Positions 17,867-27,721 of a DNA stretch of 64,000 nucleotides are shown piece after piece (position 1 is the stretch's first letter; the number at the start of each line of letters is the position of its first letter). The stretch lies in NCBI RefSeq assembly GCF_900109575.1, contig NZ_FOAF01000003.1, positions 434,001 through 498,000 on the forward strand, written 5' to 3'. Under the pieces are notes generated by a model that saw only the letters and a program-made list of their open reading frames with translations, was not told where the DNA came from and searched no databases. The position numbers and the translations under genes are program-made. This stretch comes from Olivibacter domesticus (GTDB lineage Bacteria > Bacteroidota > Bacteroidia > Sphingobacteriales > Sphingobacteriaceae).

Positions 17867-18085
17867 ATGACTAGACTAGGAGAATATTTGGCCAGACGGT
17901 CGGTTAATAAATCCATGGTAGCAAGGCGAACAGGATTAAGTAAACCGCGCATAAATGAATTAACATTAAATGATACGGCTAAACTTCGGGCCGACGAGCT
18001 CTTTTTAATAGCTAAAGCTATTAATGTCGATGCATGCGGCATGCTTCAGGAGTTGTGCGGACATCTTCAGCTACAGGACGAGTAA
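17867..18085 (+). CDS. Small XRE-family helix-turn-helix regulator
   Basis: A 72-residue protein consisting of one lambda-repressor-like HTH: MTRLGEYLARRSVNKSMVARRTGLSKPRINELTLN..., with the recognition helix around SKPRINEL and the third helix ADELFLIAKAINVD. The ATG at 17867 begins the fold; an in-frame ATG at 17792 would add 25 residues with no domain character. There is no toxin partner, recombinase or phage gene nearby, so it is an orphan regulator. An inverted repeat upstream (17747-17773) and an imperfect dyad downstream (18140-18164) are candidate binding sites. The regulated genes are not evident. Confidence 0.75.
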   Translation: MTRLGEYLARRSVNKSMVARRTGLSKPRINELTLNDTAKLRADELFLIAKAINVDACGMLQELCGHLQLQDE

Positions 18086-18139
18086 ACTTCGCCTCTGGTT
18101 CGGGACATCTCCGTATCTCCTTCCATATTAAACAAAGTA

Positions 18140-18164
18140 TTAACAAAGGTAATACCTCTGTTAA
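18140..18164. other. Imperfect 25-bp dyad downstream of the XRE gene
   Basis: Outer arms ttaaca/tgttaa and inner arms aggta/tacct are symmetric about 18152, with one mismatch pair. It lies in the convergent spacer between the XRE gene and glyA and lacks a T-tract. Confidence 0.35.
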
Positions 18165-18276
18165 CTCCCTATAAATACTAGCTTACCACTATATAAATAC
18201 ATAATTAATATCAAAGATAGTACGAGTATGGAGTAAAGGAAGTCAGCGGAGAATAAAACGATATAACGGTAAACAA

Positions 18277-18305
18277 AACGGGCATTCCACCAGAGAATGC
18301 CCGTT
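18277..18305 (-). terminator. Terminator after glyA
   Basis: Arms aacgggcattc (18277-18287) and complement (18295-18305), loop 7 nt, followed on the minus strand by ttgttt. It lies 24 nt past the glyA stop. Confidence 0.8.
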
Positions 18306-18328
18306 GATGTAGGTGATAATTATAAATA

Positions 18329-19600
18329 TTATTTATAAAGAGGAAATTTTGCCATTAATTGAAGTACATCTTCGTGTACTTCCTCTAATATTTCTTCGTT
18401 CTCCGGGTTTGTAATCACCTTATCAATCAATTCCACAATTTCTACCATTTCGGGCTCTTTTAAACCTCTGGTGGTGATTGCTGCTGTTCCCATACGGATG
18501 CCGGAAGTAACAAAGGGTGATTTATCATCAAAAGGAACCATGTTTTTGTTGGTGGTAATATCTGCTTGGCCTAGTGCCGCTTCAGCTGCCTTACCACTTA
18601 TCCCTTTGTTGCGTAAATCAATCAACATGGAATGGTTGTCTGTTCCTCCAGAGATAATTTGATATCCTTTTTGGACAAATGCGTCAGCCATTGCTGCTGC
18701 ATTTTTCTTTACTTGAACAACATAATGTAAATAATCGTCACTTAATGCTTCACCGAAGGCAATTGCTTTCGCCGCTATAATATGCTCTAAAGGCCCGCCT
18801 TGGGTACCTGGGAAAACAGCCATGTCTAATAAGGATGACATCATACGAATTTCACCTTTTGGCGTCTTTAAGCCCCATGGATTTTCGAAATCTTTACCCA
18901 TCATAATCATACCACCTCGAGGACCTCTCAGTGTTTTATGAGTGGTAGTCGTCACAATATGGCAGTGAGGAAGAGGGTCACTTAGTAAGCCACGCGCAAT
19001 TAAACCCGCAGGGTGAGAAATATCGGCCACCACTAAGGCGCCAACCTTATCTGCAACCTGACGGATAAAAGCATAATCCCAATCACGCGAGTAGGCAGAT
19101 GCACCTACAATTATCGCCTTAGGTTTTTCTCTTAAAGCGGTCTCCTCGAGCGCTTTGTAATCTATTAATCCTGTTTCTTTATCAACACCATAAAAATGAG
19201 CCTCATAGAGTTTGCCGGAAAAATTTACGGGTGAACCATGTGTAAGGTGCCCTCCATGTGATAAATCAAACCCTAAAATTTTGTCACCCGGCTTAAGGAT
19301 GGCTAAGAATACTGCAGCATTGGCCTGTGCACCAGAATGTGGCTGAACGTTTACCCATGCAGCATTGAAAAGCTGTTTAGCGCGATCAATAGCAATCTGT
19401 TCAACCTCATCCACCACTTCGCATCCGCCATAATAACGTTTTCCCGGAAGCCCTTCAGCATACTTGTTCGTTAGCACAGAGCCGGCAGCCTCCATCACTT
19501 GTTTACTAACAAAATTCTCTGAGGCAATAAGTTCGATGCCTTCTTCTTGACGCTCTAACTCTTCTTTAATAAGGTCAAATATGATGTTGTCTCTTTCCAT
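18329..19600 (-). CDS. glyA: Serine hydroxymethyltransferase
   Basis: PLP enzyme that interconverts serine and glycine and loads one-carbon units on tetrahydrofolate. The 423-residue length is normal. The PLP lysine lies in [15 protein letters not shown]. Other hallmarks are [44 protein letters not shown] and [11 protein letters not shown]. It is a single gene with a close-to-consensus promoter (19638-19669) and its own terminator. Nothing unusual is seen. Confidence 0.97.
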   Translation of the reverse strand: MERDNIIFDLIKEELERQEEGIELIASENFVSKQVMEAAGSVLTNKYAEGLPGKRYYGGCEVVDEVEQIAIDRAKQLFNAAWVNVQPHSGAQANAAVFLAILKPGDKILGFDLSHGGHLTHGSPVNFSGKLYEAHFYGVDKETGLIDYKALEETALREKPKAIIVGASAYSRDWDYAFIRQVADKVGALVVADISHPAGLIARGLLSDPLPHCHIVTTTTHKTLRGPRGGMIMMGKDFENPWGLKTPKGEIRMMSSLLDMAVFPGTQGGPLEHIIAAKAIAFGEALSDDYLHYVVQVKKNAAAMADAFVQKGYQIISGGTDNHSMLIDLRNKGISGKAAEAALGQADITTNKNMVPFDDKSPFVTSGIRMGTAAITTRGLKEPEMVEIVELIDKVITNPENEEILEEVHEDVLQLMAKFPLYK

Positions 19601-19637
19601 TAATTAATGATATAAGTATCAGTTTTAGATAGTTGCG

Positions 19638-19669
19638 CAAACTTAGATAAATTGCTTTTTATATGCAAA
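19638..19669 (-). promoter_or_regulatory. glyA promoter (-33/-7)
   Basis: On the minus strand TTTG (19666-19669), 20 bp, then TAAGTTTG (19638-19645), a full match to the Bacteroidota consensus. The implied leader is about 30 nt. Confidence 0.75.
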
Positions 19670-19684
19670 TTACTGCTTTCTGCT

Positions 19685-20428
19685 CTACGCCTTCTCTTGT
19701 ACCCAAAAATTGTTATAACCAAGTCCTAACTGCAGCTCAAGTATTTGTTGCTGAAGCATTTCAAGAATTGCCAGAAAATTGTAAACAAAATGTACCCGAT
19801 TTTCTGAGTGTAGTTGAATGGCCTTAAAATCGAGTTTTTTATTGATTGTTAATAACGATGCAATTGCTTTCTTTTGTTGCTCAATGGTGTAAGGATATTG
19901 AATAACAGTGTGTTTAATCTCGTTCGACTTATTAAAATGGTTATTCATTAAGCGGTCATATACCTTCATGAGCTTATAAAGATCAAACGAGTTTAATTCT
20001 TCACCAGGCTCAGCATCAGTTGAGGCGAGTGATAGATTAAATGCAATATTTCCTCTTTTTTCAATTAAAAAGCGGGTGTCTTCTAAAGCTTTTAACTCTT
20101 CACATACGGTTTTGAACTTTTTGTACTCGATAAGCTTTTGTACAAGGTCTTTCTTGAGATCTACTTCATTGCCCTCTTCATCCAGCTCTGGTCTAGGTAG
20201 CAACATCTTTGCTTTGATGCGCATTAAAGTTGCCGCAACAAATATGAACTCACTTGCCAGCTCCATGTTTAAGGCATTCATGTGGTGAATGTAACCTAAA
20301 AAATCATCGGTTATTTTTGCAATGGGAATTTCATGGATATTGAGCTCATCCCTTTCAATAAAAAATAATAATAGGTCAAAAGGACCTTCAAATTGCGGCA
20401 ATTTGATTTCAAAACCCTCAGCTTGCAT
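19685..20428 (-). CDS. scpA: Segregation and condensation protein A (kleisin)
   Basis: Kleisin subunit of the SMC-ScpAB condensin complex, acting in chromosome compaction and segregation. With the ATG at 20428 the protein is 247 residues and starts MQAEGFEIKLPQFEGPFDLLLFFIE, the conserved SMC-binding N-terminus. ELNIHEIPIAKITDDFLGYI and the AATLMRIKAKMLLPRPE helix follow. The C-terminal winged-helix part (NFLAILEMLQQQILELQ) is present. An in-frame ATG at 20470 would add 14 residues lacking family similarity. A -7 box ends 4 nt before the chosen start. scpB and smc are not in the window. Confidence 0.92.
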   Translation of the reverse strand: MQAEGFEIKLPQFEGPFDLLLFFIERDELNIHEIPIAKITDDFLGYIHHMNALNMELASEFIFVAATLMRIKAKMLLPRPELDEEGNEVDLKKDLVQKLIEYKKFKTVCEELKALEDTRFLIEKRGNIAFNLSLASTDAEPGEELNSFDLYKLMKVYDRLMNNHFNKSNEIKHTVIQYPYTIEQQKKAIASLLTINKKLDFKAIQLHSENRVHFVYNFLAILEMLQQQILELQLGLGYNNFWVQEKA

Positions 20429-20432
20429 ATGC

Positions 20433-20440
20433 CAAAGGTA
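20433..20440 (-). promoter_or_regulatory. -7 box of scpA, 4 nt before the start codon
   Basis: TACCTTTG on the minus strand, with gcat between it and the ATG. No clear -33 box. Confidence 0.45.
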
Positions 20441-20563
20441 CGACGTTTTTGCTAAATTATAAACGGACAAAAAGTGACTATTAGCGGTTCGTGGAAAAAC
20501 AATGGTGAGAATGGTTTGTTTTAGACTACAATAGATCCTACAATCTAAATAATTATCCTTTAC

Positions 20564-20593
20564 TTTGTAGACATTTTTTATTGATTAATTTTG
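20564..20593 (+). promoter_or_regulatory. dxs promoter (-33/-7)
   Basis: TTTG (20564-20567), 18 bp, TAATTTTG (20586-20593). The leader would be about 55 nt. Confidence 0.62.
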
Positions 20594-20654
20594 CATATTA
20601 AAATGCAAAGAATTTGGCCCGATTATTTGGGTTAGTTCGTCAAAACCTGTAAAT

Positions 20655-22583
20655 ATGGATTTTGAACCAGGAACGTTACTAAAGGACATAAATAGCCCTG
20701 TTGATCTAAAAAAACTTAAAGAGTCAGATTTAGAGCAAGTCTGCAAAGAACTGCGTCAATATATCGTTGATGTAGTTTCCGTTTATGGAGGCCATTTTGC
20801 AGCTAGCTTAGGAGTGGTTGAGCTAACTGTTGCTTTACATTATGTGCTTAATACGCCGTATGATCAGCTGGTATGGGATGTGGGCCATCAAGCTTATGGG
20901 CATAAAATTCTCACCGGAAGAAGGGACGTATTTTATACCAATAGGGTATACAACGGGATCAGCGGTTTCCCTAAACGGGGGGAGAGTGAATACGATACTT
21001 TTGGTGTGGGACATTCCTCAACTTCTATTTCGGCAGCGCTAGGGATGGCGGTAGCTTCTCATTATAAAGGCGAAAATGATCGACAACATGTTGCCGTAAT
21101 AGGTGATGGATCCATGACTGCAGGCATGGCATTTGAAGCATTAAATCATGCAGGTATTGAAAAGTCGAACCTCTTGGTTATCTTAAATGATAACTGCATG
21201 GCTATAGACCCCAATGTAGGCGCTTTAAAGGAATACCTTACGGATATTACCATATCGAAACCTTACAATCGTTTCCGAGATGACATCGCGACGGTATTAA
21301 CCAAAATATCACAAATTGGCCCCGATGCCCTGGGTTTGGCGAAGAAAATAGAGAAAAGTATTAAAGGTACTCTACTCAAGAATAGTAATTTGTTTGAGTC
21401 GCTAAAATTCAGATACTTTGGCCCTGTAGATGGACATGATGTAAAGAGACTGGTTAAGATTATTGATGAATTACGCGATATACCAGGACCGAAGTTATTA
21501 CACTGTATTACCGTTAAGGGAAAAGGCTTTGCTTTAGCGGAAAAAGATCAAACGAAGTGGCATGCCCCCGGCTTGTTTGATAAAATTACAGGAGAGATAA
21601 AGAAAGCTGTTAGTGATAAGCCTATAGCGCCTAAATACCAGGATGTTTTTGGTCACACGCTGGTTGAACTAGCAGAAATTAATAGCAAGATCATGGGTAT
21701 TACCCCGGCCATGCCTTCTGGTTCGTCTATGAATATTATGATGAAAGCGATGCCTAGCAGAGCTTTTGATGTAGGTATTGCCGAGCAACATGCGGTCACT
21801 TTTTCTGCTGGTTTAGCGACGCGAGGAATGGTGCCCTTTTGTAATATCTATTCCAGTTTTATGCAAAGAGCCTATGATCAGGTGATCCACGATGTGGCCT
21901 TACAGAAGTTGAATGTTGTAATGTGTTTAGATCGGGCAGGCATAGCAGGTGCAGATGGTCCAACGCATCATGGAGCTTATGATTTGGCTTATATGCGCTG
22001 TGTCCCAAATTTGCAGGTGGCTGCTCCTATGAATGAAGAGGAACTCCGGAACCTTATGTATACTGCCCAATTAGAAGATAGGGGGCCTTTCGTGATTCGC
22101 TATCCGAGAGGACAAGGCGTTATGCCCGACTGGAGGAGACCTTTTAAGGAAGTCAAGGTCGGTAAAGGACGGAAAATTTGCGACGGGGAGGATTTAGCCG
22201 TATTAAGTATTGGTCATATTGGTAACGAAGTGGTCAAAGCAAGTATAAGTTTGAACTCCGAGGGGATTTATCCGGCACATTATGATTTACGGTTTATCAA
22301 ACCTTTGGACGAAGAATTACTTCATGAGGTCTTTCGTAAGTTCAAAAAAATAATAACGGTGGAGGATGGCTGTATACAAGGAGGAATGGGAAGTGCCGTA
22401 CTTGAATTTATGGCGGATTATAATTACACAGCAAATATTCTTCGTTTAGGAATTCCAGACAGATTTGTAGAGCATGGCGAGCAGAATCAATTATGGGCAG
22501 AATGTGGGTACGATGCCGGCGGTATCATTGCAGCGGTTAAAAAGTTTTCTGTTGGACATAAAACCAGCACCATGGCTGGGTAG
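20655..22583 (+). CDS. dxs: 1-deoxy-D-xylulose-5-phosphate synthase
   Basis: First enzyme of the MEP isoprenoid pathway: condenses pyruvate and glyceraldehyde 3-phosphate using ThDP. The 642-residue protein has the full set of motifs: [29 protein letters not shown], the ThDP-Mg motif [18 protein letters not shown]...LNDN, the catalytic region [12 protein letters not shown] and [18 protein letters not shown]. The insertion between residues about 190 and 250 is typical for the family. aspS follows 82 nt downstream on the same strand. A polyprenyl diphosphate synthase, which uses the product of this pathway, is encoded about 20 kb away. Confidence 0.97.
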   Translation: MDFEPGTLLKDINSPVDLKKLKESDLEQVCKELRQYIVDVVSVYGGHFAASLGVVELTVALHYVLNTPYDQLVWDVGHQAYGHKILTGRRDVFYTNRVYNGISGFPKRGESEYDTFGVGHSSTSISAALGMAVASHYKGENDRQHVAVIGDGSMTAGMAFEALNHAGIEKSNLLVILNDNCMAIDPNVGALKEYLTDITISKPYNRFRDDIATVLTKISQIGPDALGLAKKIEKSIKGTLLKNSNLFESLKFRYFGPVDGHDVKRLVKIIDELRDIPGPKLLHCITVKGKGFALAEKDQTKWHAPGLFDKITGEIKKAVSDKPIAPKYQDVFGHTLVELAEINSKIMGITPAMPSGSSMNIMMKAMPSRAFDVGIAEQHAVTFSAGLATRGMVPFCNIYSSFMQRAYDQVIHDVALQKLNVVMCLDRAGIAGADGPTHHGAYDLAYMRCVPNLQVAAPMNEEELRNLMYTAQLEDRGPFVIRYPRGQGVMPDWRRPFKEVKVGKGRKICDGEDLAVLSIGHIGNEVVKASISLNSEGIYPAHYDLRFIKPLDEELLHEVFRKFKKIITVEDGCIQGGMGSAVLEFMADYNYTANILRLGIPDRFVEHGEQNQLWAECGYDAGGIIAAVKKFSVGHKTSTMAG

Positions 22584-22665
22584 CTACAGAAACATCGCAA
22601 TCCGACAAATAAATTACTAAAATCTTTTTTGCTGTTTCTAGAGTGCAGCTATTAAATATATAAAT

Positions 22666-24411
22666 ATGTATAGAACACATACTTGCGGAGAATTAACGAT
22701 CGCTGATTTAGGTAAAGAAATTACCCTGTGTGGCTGGGTACAAAAATCGCGTGACTTAGGCGGAATGACTTTTGTTGACATGCGTGACCGCTATGGTTTA
22801 ACGCAACTAGCCTTCAATACAGATGATGATGAAACCCTTCGCGCGCGTGCTAGAGAACTAGGCAGGGAGTATGTAATCCAGGTTAAAGGAACTGTCATCG
22901 AACGTTCTAGTAAAAATTTGAAAATTCCTACAGGGGAAATCGAAATAAGCGTTTCTTCATTGGAAGTGCTCAATGCAGCTAAGCTGCCGCCTTTCTTAAT
23001 TGAAGATGAGACCGATGGAGGAGAAGATTTGCGTATGAAATATCGCTATCTTGATTTACGTAGAAATCCTGTAAGGTCTAATTTGATACTACGCCATAAA
23101 ATGGCGCAGGTGGTTCGAGCATTTTTAGATAATGAGGCCTTTATTGAGGTAGAAACGCCTGTGTTGATTAAATCTACGCCAGAAGGAGCGCGTGATTTTG
23201 TGGTGCCAAGCCGCATGAACCAGGGAGAGTTTTACGCCTTGCCACAATCCCCACAGACATTCAAGCAGCTGCTGATGGTTTCGGGGTTTGATCGTTATTT
23301 TCAGATAGTTAAATGTTTTCGTGATGAAGATTTACGTGCGGACCGTCAACCTGAATTTACACAAATTGATTGCGAAATGTCTTTTGTTGAGCAAGAGGAT
23401 ATTTTAAATATTTTTGAAGGACTTATCCGCGATTTATTTAAAAAGGTAAAAAATGTCGAAATAGGCGGGCTCCCCCGCATGACTTATGCGGAGGCAATGC
23501 GCTTATATGGTTCTGATAAACCTGATACACGTTTCGGAATGGAGTTCTTTGAATTAACCGATTTTGCTAAAGGCCATGGATTTCCAGTTTTTGATAACGC
23601 CGCGCTCGTTGTTGGGATTAATGCGAAAGGATGTGCCTCTTACACTCGGAAGCAGCTGGATGCATTGACGGACTTCGTTAAGCGTCCACAGATAGGGGCA
23701 ACAGGATTGATCTATCTGCGCATAAATGAAGATGGATCGTTGAAATCATCAGTAGATAAATTTTTTGATCTGGAACAATTGAAGACGTGGGCAACGGCCT
23801 TTAGAGGCGAGCCTGGCGATTTGATTTTAATCATGGCGGGTGAAGTTGATAAAACACGTAAACAGTTGAATGAATTGAGACTTGAAATGGGTAATCAACT
23901 AGGGCTACGTGATAAAAATAAGTTTTCGGCGCTTTGGGTTGTGGATTTTCCTTTGCTAGAGTGGGATGAAGAAACCGCTCGTTACCATGCTATGCACCAC
24001 CCATTTACATCACCCAAACCTGAAGATATAAGGCTATTGGATAGTGAACCTGGAGCGGTTCGTGCAAATGCTTATGATATGGTGATCAATGGTACCGAAG
24101 TTGGTGGTGGCTCTATTCGGATTCATGATAAAAAGTTACAGCAACTGATGTTTAAACACTTAGGCTTTAGCGAGGAGGAGGCACAGAAGCAGTTCGGGTT
24201 TCTGTTAGAAGCCTTTACCTATGGGGCTCCGCCACACGGAGGGATTGCCTTTGGGTTTGACAGACTTGCGTCTATTTTTGCCGAACTGGATACGATACGA
24301 GATGTAATAGCTTTTCCTAAAAATAATGCTGGTAGAGATGTAATGATCGATTCTCCAAGTACTATCGCTCAGGAGCAATTAAATGAGCTGAAAATTGCGG
24401 TTAAAAATTAG
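22666..24411 (+). CDS. aspS: Aspartate-tRNA ligase
   Basis: Class II aminoacyl-tRNA synthetase of 581 residues charging tRNA-Asp. The N-terminal OB-fold anticodon domain ([23 protein letters not shown]) is followed by motif 1, motif 2 ([18 protein letters not shown]), the bacterial GAD insertion domain (about 285-420) and motif 3 (GIAFGFDRL). The QSPQTFKQ substrate motif is intact. The length with a GAD insertion indicates the bacterial type. It may be co-transcribed with dxs and ends at a long bidirectional hairpin. Confidence 0.97.
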   Translation: MYRTHTCGELTIADLGKEITLCGWVQKSRDLGGMTFVDMRDRYGLTQLAFNTDDDETLRARARELGREYVIQVKGTVIERSSKNLKIPTGEIEISVSSLEVLNAAKLPPFLIEDETDGGEDLRMKYRYLDLRRNPVRSNLILRHKMAQVVRAFLDNEAFIEVETPVLIKSTPEGARDFVVPSRMNQGEFYALPQSPQTFKQLLMVSGFDRYFQIVKCFRDEDLRADRQPEFTQIDCEMSFVEQEDILNIFEGLIRDLFKKVKNVEIGGLPRMTYAEAMRLYGSDKPDTRFGMEFFELTDFAKGHGFPVFDNAALVVGINAKGCASYTRKQLDALTDFVKRPQIGATGLIYLRINEDGSLKSSVDKFFDLEQLKTWATAFRGEPGDLILIMAGEVDKTRKQLNELRLEMGNQLGLRDKNKFSALWVVDFPLLEWDEETARYHAMHHPFTSPKPEDIRLLDSEPGAVRANAYDMVINGTEVGGGSIRIHDKKLQQLMFKHLGFSEEEAQKQFGFLLEAFTYGAPPHGGIAFGFDRLASIFAELDTIRDVIAFPKNNAGRDVMIDSPSTIAQEQLNELKIAVKN

Positions 24412-24424
24412 CAAATTTATTGAT

Positions 24425-24469
24425 AAAATAAGAAGGGTTCCGGCAGTCTGCCGGAACCCTTCTTATTTT
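24425..24469. terminator. Bidirectional terminator between aspS and ssb
   Basis: A 45-nt near-perfect palindrome: arms of 22 nt (24425-24446 and 24448-24469) around a single central base. The core is gggttccggcag with its complement, flanked by A-rich and T-rich ends, so it can serve both convergent genes. Confidence 0.85.
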
Positions 24470-24481
24470 TCTGTTATTTTA

Positions 24482-24928
24482 TTAAAAGGGTAAATCATCT
24501 TCTTTATTTTCATTAAAGTCTACTGTAGTAGAACTTGGGTCTGTCGAACCTCCGCTAACGGGTCTGTTCTCGCCATTCGCAGGGCTGGGTTCAAAGTCAC
24601 TTTTCCTGCCTAACATCGTAAAATTCTCGGCTACGATCTCCGTTGTATACCGTTTTACCCCCTCTCGGTCTTCATAAGAGCGCGTACGTAACTTGCCTTC
24701 AATATAAACAAGTTTTCCCTTTTGAAGGTATTTGGCAGCAACATCCGCAAGTCCTCTCCACATTACAATATTATGCCATTCAGTCTGTTCTATTTTCTTT
24801 CCGTCCTTGTTAAAGGTCTCCGATGTAGCCAAAGGAAAACTTGCAACAGATACGTTTCCATCTAAGTGGCGAACCTCAGGATCCTTGCCTAAGTGTCCAA
24901 CCAAAATAACTTTGTTAATTCCTGACAT
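24482..24928 (-). CDS. ssb: Single-stranded DNA-binding protein
   Basis: Tetrameric ssDNA-binding protein of replication and repair. The 148-residue chain has the OB fold (NKVILVGHLGKDPEVRHLDGN...VASFPLATSE...WHNIVMWRGLADVAAKYLQKG) and an acidic tail ending DDLPF, which recruits partner proteins. The linker is short. It starts 16 nt after the mutY stop on the same strand, so mutY and ssb form an operon. Several SSB paralogues are common in this phylum, so this may not be the only one. Confidence 0.95.
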   Translation of the reverse strand: MSGINKVILVGHLGKDPEVRHLDGNVSVASFPLATSETFNKDGKKIEQTEWHNIVMWRGLADVAAKYLQKGKLVYIEGKLRTRSYEDREGVKRYTTEIVAENFTMLGRKSDFEPSPANGENRPVSGGSTDPSSTTVDFNENKEDDLPF

Positions 24929-24944
24929 AGCTTATAAGTGTTAG

Positions 24945-26003
24945 TTATTGCAAATTATAATCTCTTAAAAATGCGAAAATTAATTTAGGTTTAGCTAATG
25001 TATCTAAATCTTTTAACAAAACATAATCCCACTCGCCTTTTTTATTTGAGTCTTTTGAAATTTTAGATACTTCTAAGAAAGTTGCATAAATATTCTGATG
25101 ACTTAGAATGTGTTTTTTAGGGGTACTTATAATGTGCAATTCAGCGCCCCTTCCAAATAATTCATTAAACTCTTTCGTATTTTTTAGTTCACTTATTGAA
25201 AGAGGTGCTGCCTGTTCAATCAGTGGAAATTCATACATATTCTCCCAAATATCTTTTGGCCCCCTTTTTCTTATCGCAATGCTACCGCTCTTCTCATCCA
25301 TAATGACGAAGTAATAGAAGTATCTATCCTTTGATATGCGGCCTTTTATTTTAACAGGTAAGGAATTTACTTTGTTTGTCTGTTTTGCATAACAGCTGGT
25401 GCGTAAAGGGCAAATTTGGCAATCAGGATTTTGTGGCTTACATTGTAAAGCACCAAACTCCATAATAGACTGGTTGTAGATTGCTGGTTGTTCTTTATCG
25501 AGCATTTCTAATGCCAGTTCATAAAATAATTTTTTGCCTTTGGGTGTATTTATGGCTTCTTCTATTCCAAAATACCGTGATAATACTCTAAACACGTTTC
25601 CATCTAATACCGGCTTTGCTTCATTTGCTGAAAAAGAGGCAATAGCCGCTGCGGTATAACCGCCAATTCCGTTGAGCTTTATTAAGCTGTCGTAAGTAGT
25701 AGGGAATATGCCATCATGGTTGTCCATAACCATTTTCGCCGCTTTATGCATATTCCTTGCCCTAGAATAGTAACCAAGGCCCTGCCATAATCTTAATATC
25801 TCGCCCTCTTCAGCAGCAGCAAAAGTGGCTATATTGGGGTATTGCTCTACAAAACGATAAAAATAGGGGAGTCCTTGCTCTACACGTGTTTGCTGTAAAA
25901 TTATCTCGGAAAGCCAAATTATATAGGGGTCTGTTGTATGGCGCCAAGGTAAATCTCGTTTGTTAGGATGGTACCAGTTAATTATTTCTTGTGAAAATGA
26001 CAT
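24945..26003 (-). CDS. mutY: A/G-specific adenine glycosylase MutY
   Basis: Base-excision repair enzyme that removes adenine opposite 8-oxoguanine. The 352-residue protein has the N-terminal glycosylase domain (LPWRHTTDPYIIWLSEIILQQTRVEQGLPYF), the helix-hairpin-helix LNGIGGYTAAAIASF with the catalytic Asp in KPVLDGNVFRV, the [4Fe-4S] cluster cysteines in CKPQNPDCQICPLRTSC, and a C-terminal Nudix-like recognition domain (about 225-350). It is first in a two-gene unit with ssb. A -7-type box ends 4 nt before its ATG. Confidence 0.95.
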   Translation of the reverse strand: MSFSQEIINWYHPNKRDLPWRHTTDPYIIWLSEIILQQTRVEQGLPYFYRFVEQYPNIATFAAAEEGEILRLWQGLGYYSRARNMHKAAKMVMDNHDGIFPTTYDSLIKLNGIGGYTAAAIASFSANEAKPVLDGNVFRVLSRYFGIEEAINTPKGKKLFYELALEMLDKEQPAIYNQSIMEFGALQCKPQNPDCQICPLRTSCYAKQTNKVNSLPVKIKGRISKDRYFYYFVIMDEKSGSIAIRKRGPKDIWENMYEFPLIEQAAPLSISELKNTKEFNELFGRGAELHIISTPKKHILSHQNIYATFLEVSKISKDSNKKGEWDYVLLKDLDTLAKPKLIFAFLRDYNLQ

Positions 26004-26007
26004 TGGG

Positions 26008-26015
26008 CAAAAATA
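26008..26015 (-). promoter_or_regulatory. -7 box of mutY, 4 nt before the start codon
   Basis: TATTTTTG on the minus strand, then ccca, then ATG. No clear -33 box. Confidence 0.45.
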
Positions 26016-26286
26016 GTTATTAGTTGTTTGTTATTGGTTATTAGTAGCAAGATATCAGTATTAAGTATCAAGACTGTGTTAGTTACGAGTTGTGAGTTAT
26101 TCGTTTTACTAGTTTCTGATGACGGTCTTGATTCGCTTAAATTAATGGTCATACTCCAAGCTCCTTTAACAATTTGTCTATTCCACTACTTAACAATTTA
26201 ACTGATTAACGACCTACTTAACGATTCAACTATTGAACGAGGTATCAAGACACAAGTATTAAGATCTAAGACAGCCGTATCGGACG

Positions 26287-26314
26287 GTTCATAACTCATC
26301 GTTCATAACTCATC
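26287..26314. repeat. Two tandem copies of a 14-bp unit
   Basis: gttcataactcatc occurs at 26287-26300 and again at 26301-26314 without spacer. Confidence 0.8.
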
Positions 26315-26430
26315 GTTTAAACGAAAACATTTAGTCGTTTCGCAATCCCTTAAAACATAGCTAAATAGTTTATTTTTTTGCTTAAAAAGGATAGGTTATA
26401 GATATTTTACAGAAAAATTGATGTTTTATT

Positions 26431-26460
26431 TTTGTAAATCATTTAAAAGCAATACTTTTG
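26431..26460 (+). promoter_or_regulatory. Promoter of the HU gene (-33/-7)
   Basis: TTTG (26431-26434), 18 bp, TACTTTTG (26453-26460), giving a leader of about 55 nt. Confidence 0.7.
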
Positions 26461-26520
26461 CATCCCCAAATCGAATGATCTGGCGTATAGTTAAAAGAAA
26501 AACAATTAGAAGAATATAAC

Positions 26521-26805
26521 ATGACTAAAGCAGAAATTATCGCAGAGATTTCTAACAAGACAGGTTTAGAAAAAGTAGACGTACAGGAAACTGTTGAGGC
26601 ATTTTTTAAAGTAGTAAAAGGTGCTATGATCGAAGGTGAAAATGTTTACGTTAGAGGATTCGGTAGCTTTGTTGTAAAGAAAAGAGCTAAAAAGACCGCT
26701 CGTAACATTTCTAAAAACACCGCTATCATTATTCCAGAGCACTTCGTTCCAAGCTTTAAACCAGCAAAAGTTTTTGTTGAGAGAGTAAAAAACGGCAATA
26801 AATAA
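26521..26805 (+). CDS. HU/IHF-family DNA-binding protein
   Basis: Nucleoid-associated protein of 94 residues that bends DNA. It has the full HU fold: MTKAEIIAEISNKTGLEKVDVQETVEAFF, GENVYVRGFGSFVVKKR and the beta arm with RNISKNTAIIIPEHFVPSFKPAK. The IIPEHFVPSFKP segment resembles IHF-type proteins; the phylum has many such paralogues. It leads a plus-strand run with a TPR protein 31 nt on, a 29-residue basic protein and rng, which may be one operon for nucleoid and RNA functions. Confidence 0.93.
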   Translation: MTKAEIIAEISNKTGLEKVDVQETVEAFFKVVKGAMIEGENVYVRGFGSFVVKKRAKKTARNISKNTAIIIPEHFVPSFKPAKVFVERVKNGNK

Positions 26806-26836
26806 TCTGCTTAAAATCATTTAAGTATTATCTATC

Positions 26837-27682
26837 ATGCATAAATCAAAACAAATAATAGTAATTGTGCTCGTAGTAGCCCTTATGGGTGTGTTACTTG
26901 CACAGCCTATTAAAGGGTTGATTAAGCAAGATAAAGCCGAACAGGCAGAACAGCAAGCCACAAACAATGCTAGTAATGCTGAAGTGAATCTTGCATCGGT
27001 CTCTATTGTTGCAAAGCAAGGACTGGATGCAAGTTTGGTTAAGCAGATAGCTGATATTGAGCAAGCGTTACCTGGAAGCACTGGTACAGATCGTTTAACC
27101 TTGTTAAAAAAATTGGCAGGCCACTGGGATGATGTTGCGAAACCGGCTCCCTTAGGTTTTTCTTATGAAGAAATCGCCAATTTAGATCCCACATATGAAA
27201 ATTGGCTAAAAGCAGGAGATGCCTTTACTGCTGCTTATGAAAATCTTCAAGATACTGTTGTTGCCCCAGCGCTCACCCAACATGCTCAAAAAGCCTACCA
27301 AAAGGCGCTTGATCTTAATTCCAAAAGTTTAGATGCTAAAACTGGTCTGGGAACTGCCATTGTAAATGGTGGTGGTGCTCCTATGCAAGGTATAGCAGTG
27401 CTTATGGAAGTTGTAAAAGAAGATCCAAAAAATTTAAAGGCAAACATGAACCTTGGAATGTTTTCCATGCGCTCACGCCAGTTTGACAAAGCTGTAGATA
27501 GGTTTAAAACTGTTTTAGAGATTAAACCAAGCGCAGAAGCTTGGTTTTACCTAGCTACTAGCTATGAAAATATTGGCTTGAAAGCTGAAGCTATTAAATC
27601 TTTTCAAGAAAGTAAAAAGATAGCGGCAGACCCAAGCTTATCACAGTTCATCGATCGTAAGGTGGATGAATTAAGCAAGTAA
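26837..27682 (+). CDS. TPR protein with N-terminal membrane anchor
   Basis: The 281-residue protein starts MHKSKQIIVIVLVVALMGVLLAQPIKG, a signal anchor or uncleaved signal, then a coiled-coil-like stretch rich in Gln, Ala and Glu (about 30-60) and C-terminal TPR units (about 150-275, such as NLKANMNLGMFSMRSRQFDKAV). It is probably inner-membrane-bound with the TPR part on one side as a protein-binding scaffold. It is 31 nt downstream of the HU gene and 39 nt upstream of the small basic protein, in a run that ends with rng. No enzymatic motif is seen. Confidence 0.8.
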   Translation: MHKSKQIIVIVLVVALMGVLLAQPIKGLIKQDKAEQAEQQATNNASNAEVNLASVSIVAKQGLDASLVKQIADIEQALPGSTGTDRLTLLKKLAGHWDDVAKPAPLGFSYEEIANLDPTYENWLKAGDAFTAAYENLQDTVVAPALTQHAQKAYQKALDLNSKSLDAKTGLGTAIVNGGGAPMQGIAVLMEVVKEDPKNLKANMNLGMFSMRSRQFDKAVDRFKTVLEIKPSAEAWFYLATSYENIGLKAEAIKSFQESKKIAADPSLSQFIDRKVDELSK

Positions 27683-27721
27683 TTTATTAATTTATTAAAA
27701 AACATTTAAAAATTTTAAGCT

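Larger units (their letters stand above)
26004..26520. other. 517-bp spacer rich in degenerate short repeats
   Basis: No ORF or RNA gene is seen. The stretch is a mosaic of related words: gtatcaagac at 26065-26074 and 26242-26251, two tandem copies of gttcataactcatc (26287-26314), ttaacaatttaac and ttaacgattcaac near 26200-26230, and gttacgagttgtgagttat near 26090. The right end holds the hup promoter. Similar words recur at 53940-53990. Confidence 0.6.

Noticed and set aside
26287-26314. Two direct repeats as a possible CRISPR array
   Set aside because: Only two 14-bp copies without spacers and no cas gene.
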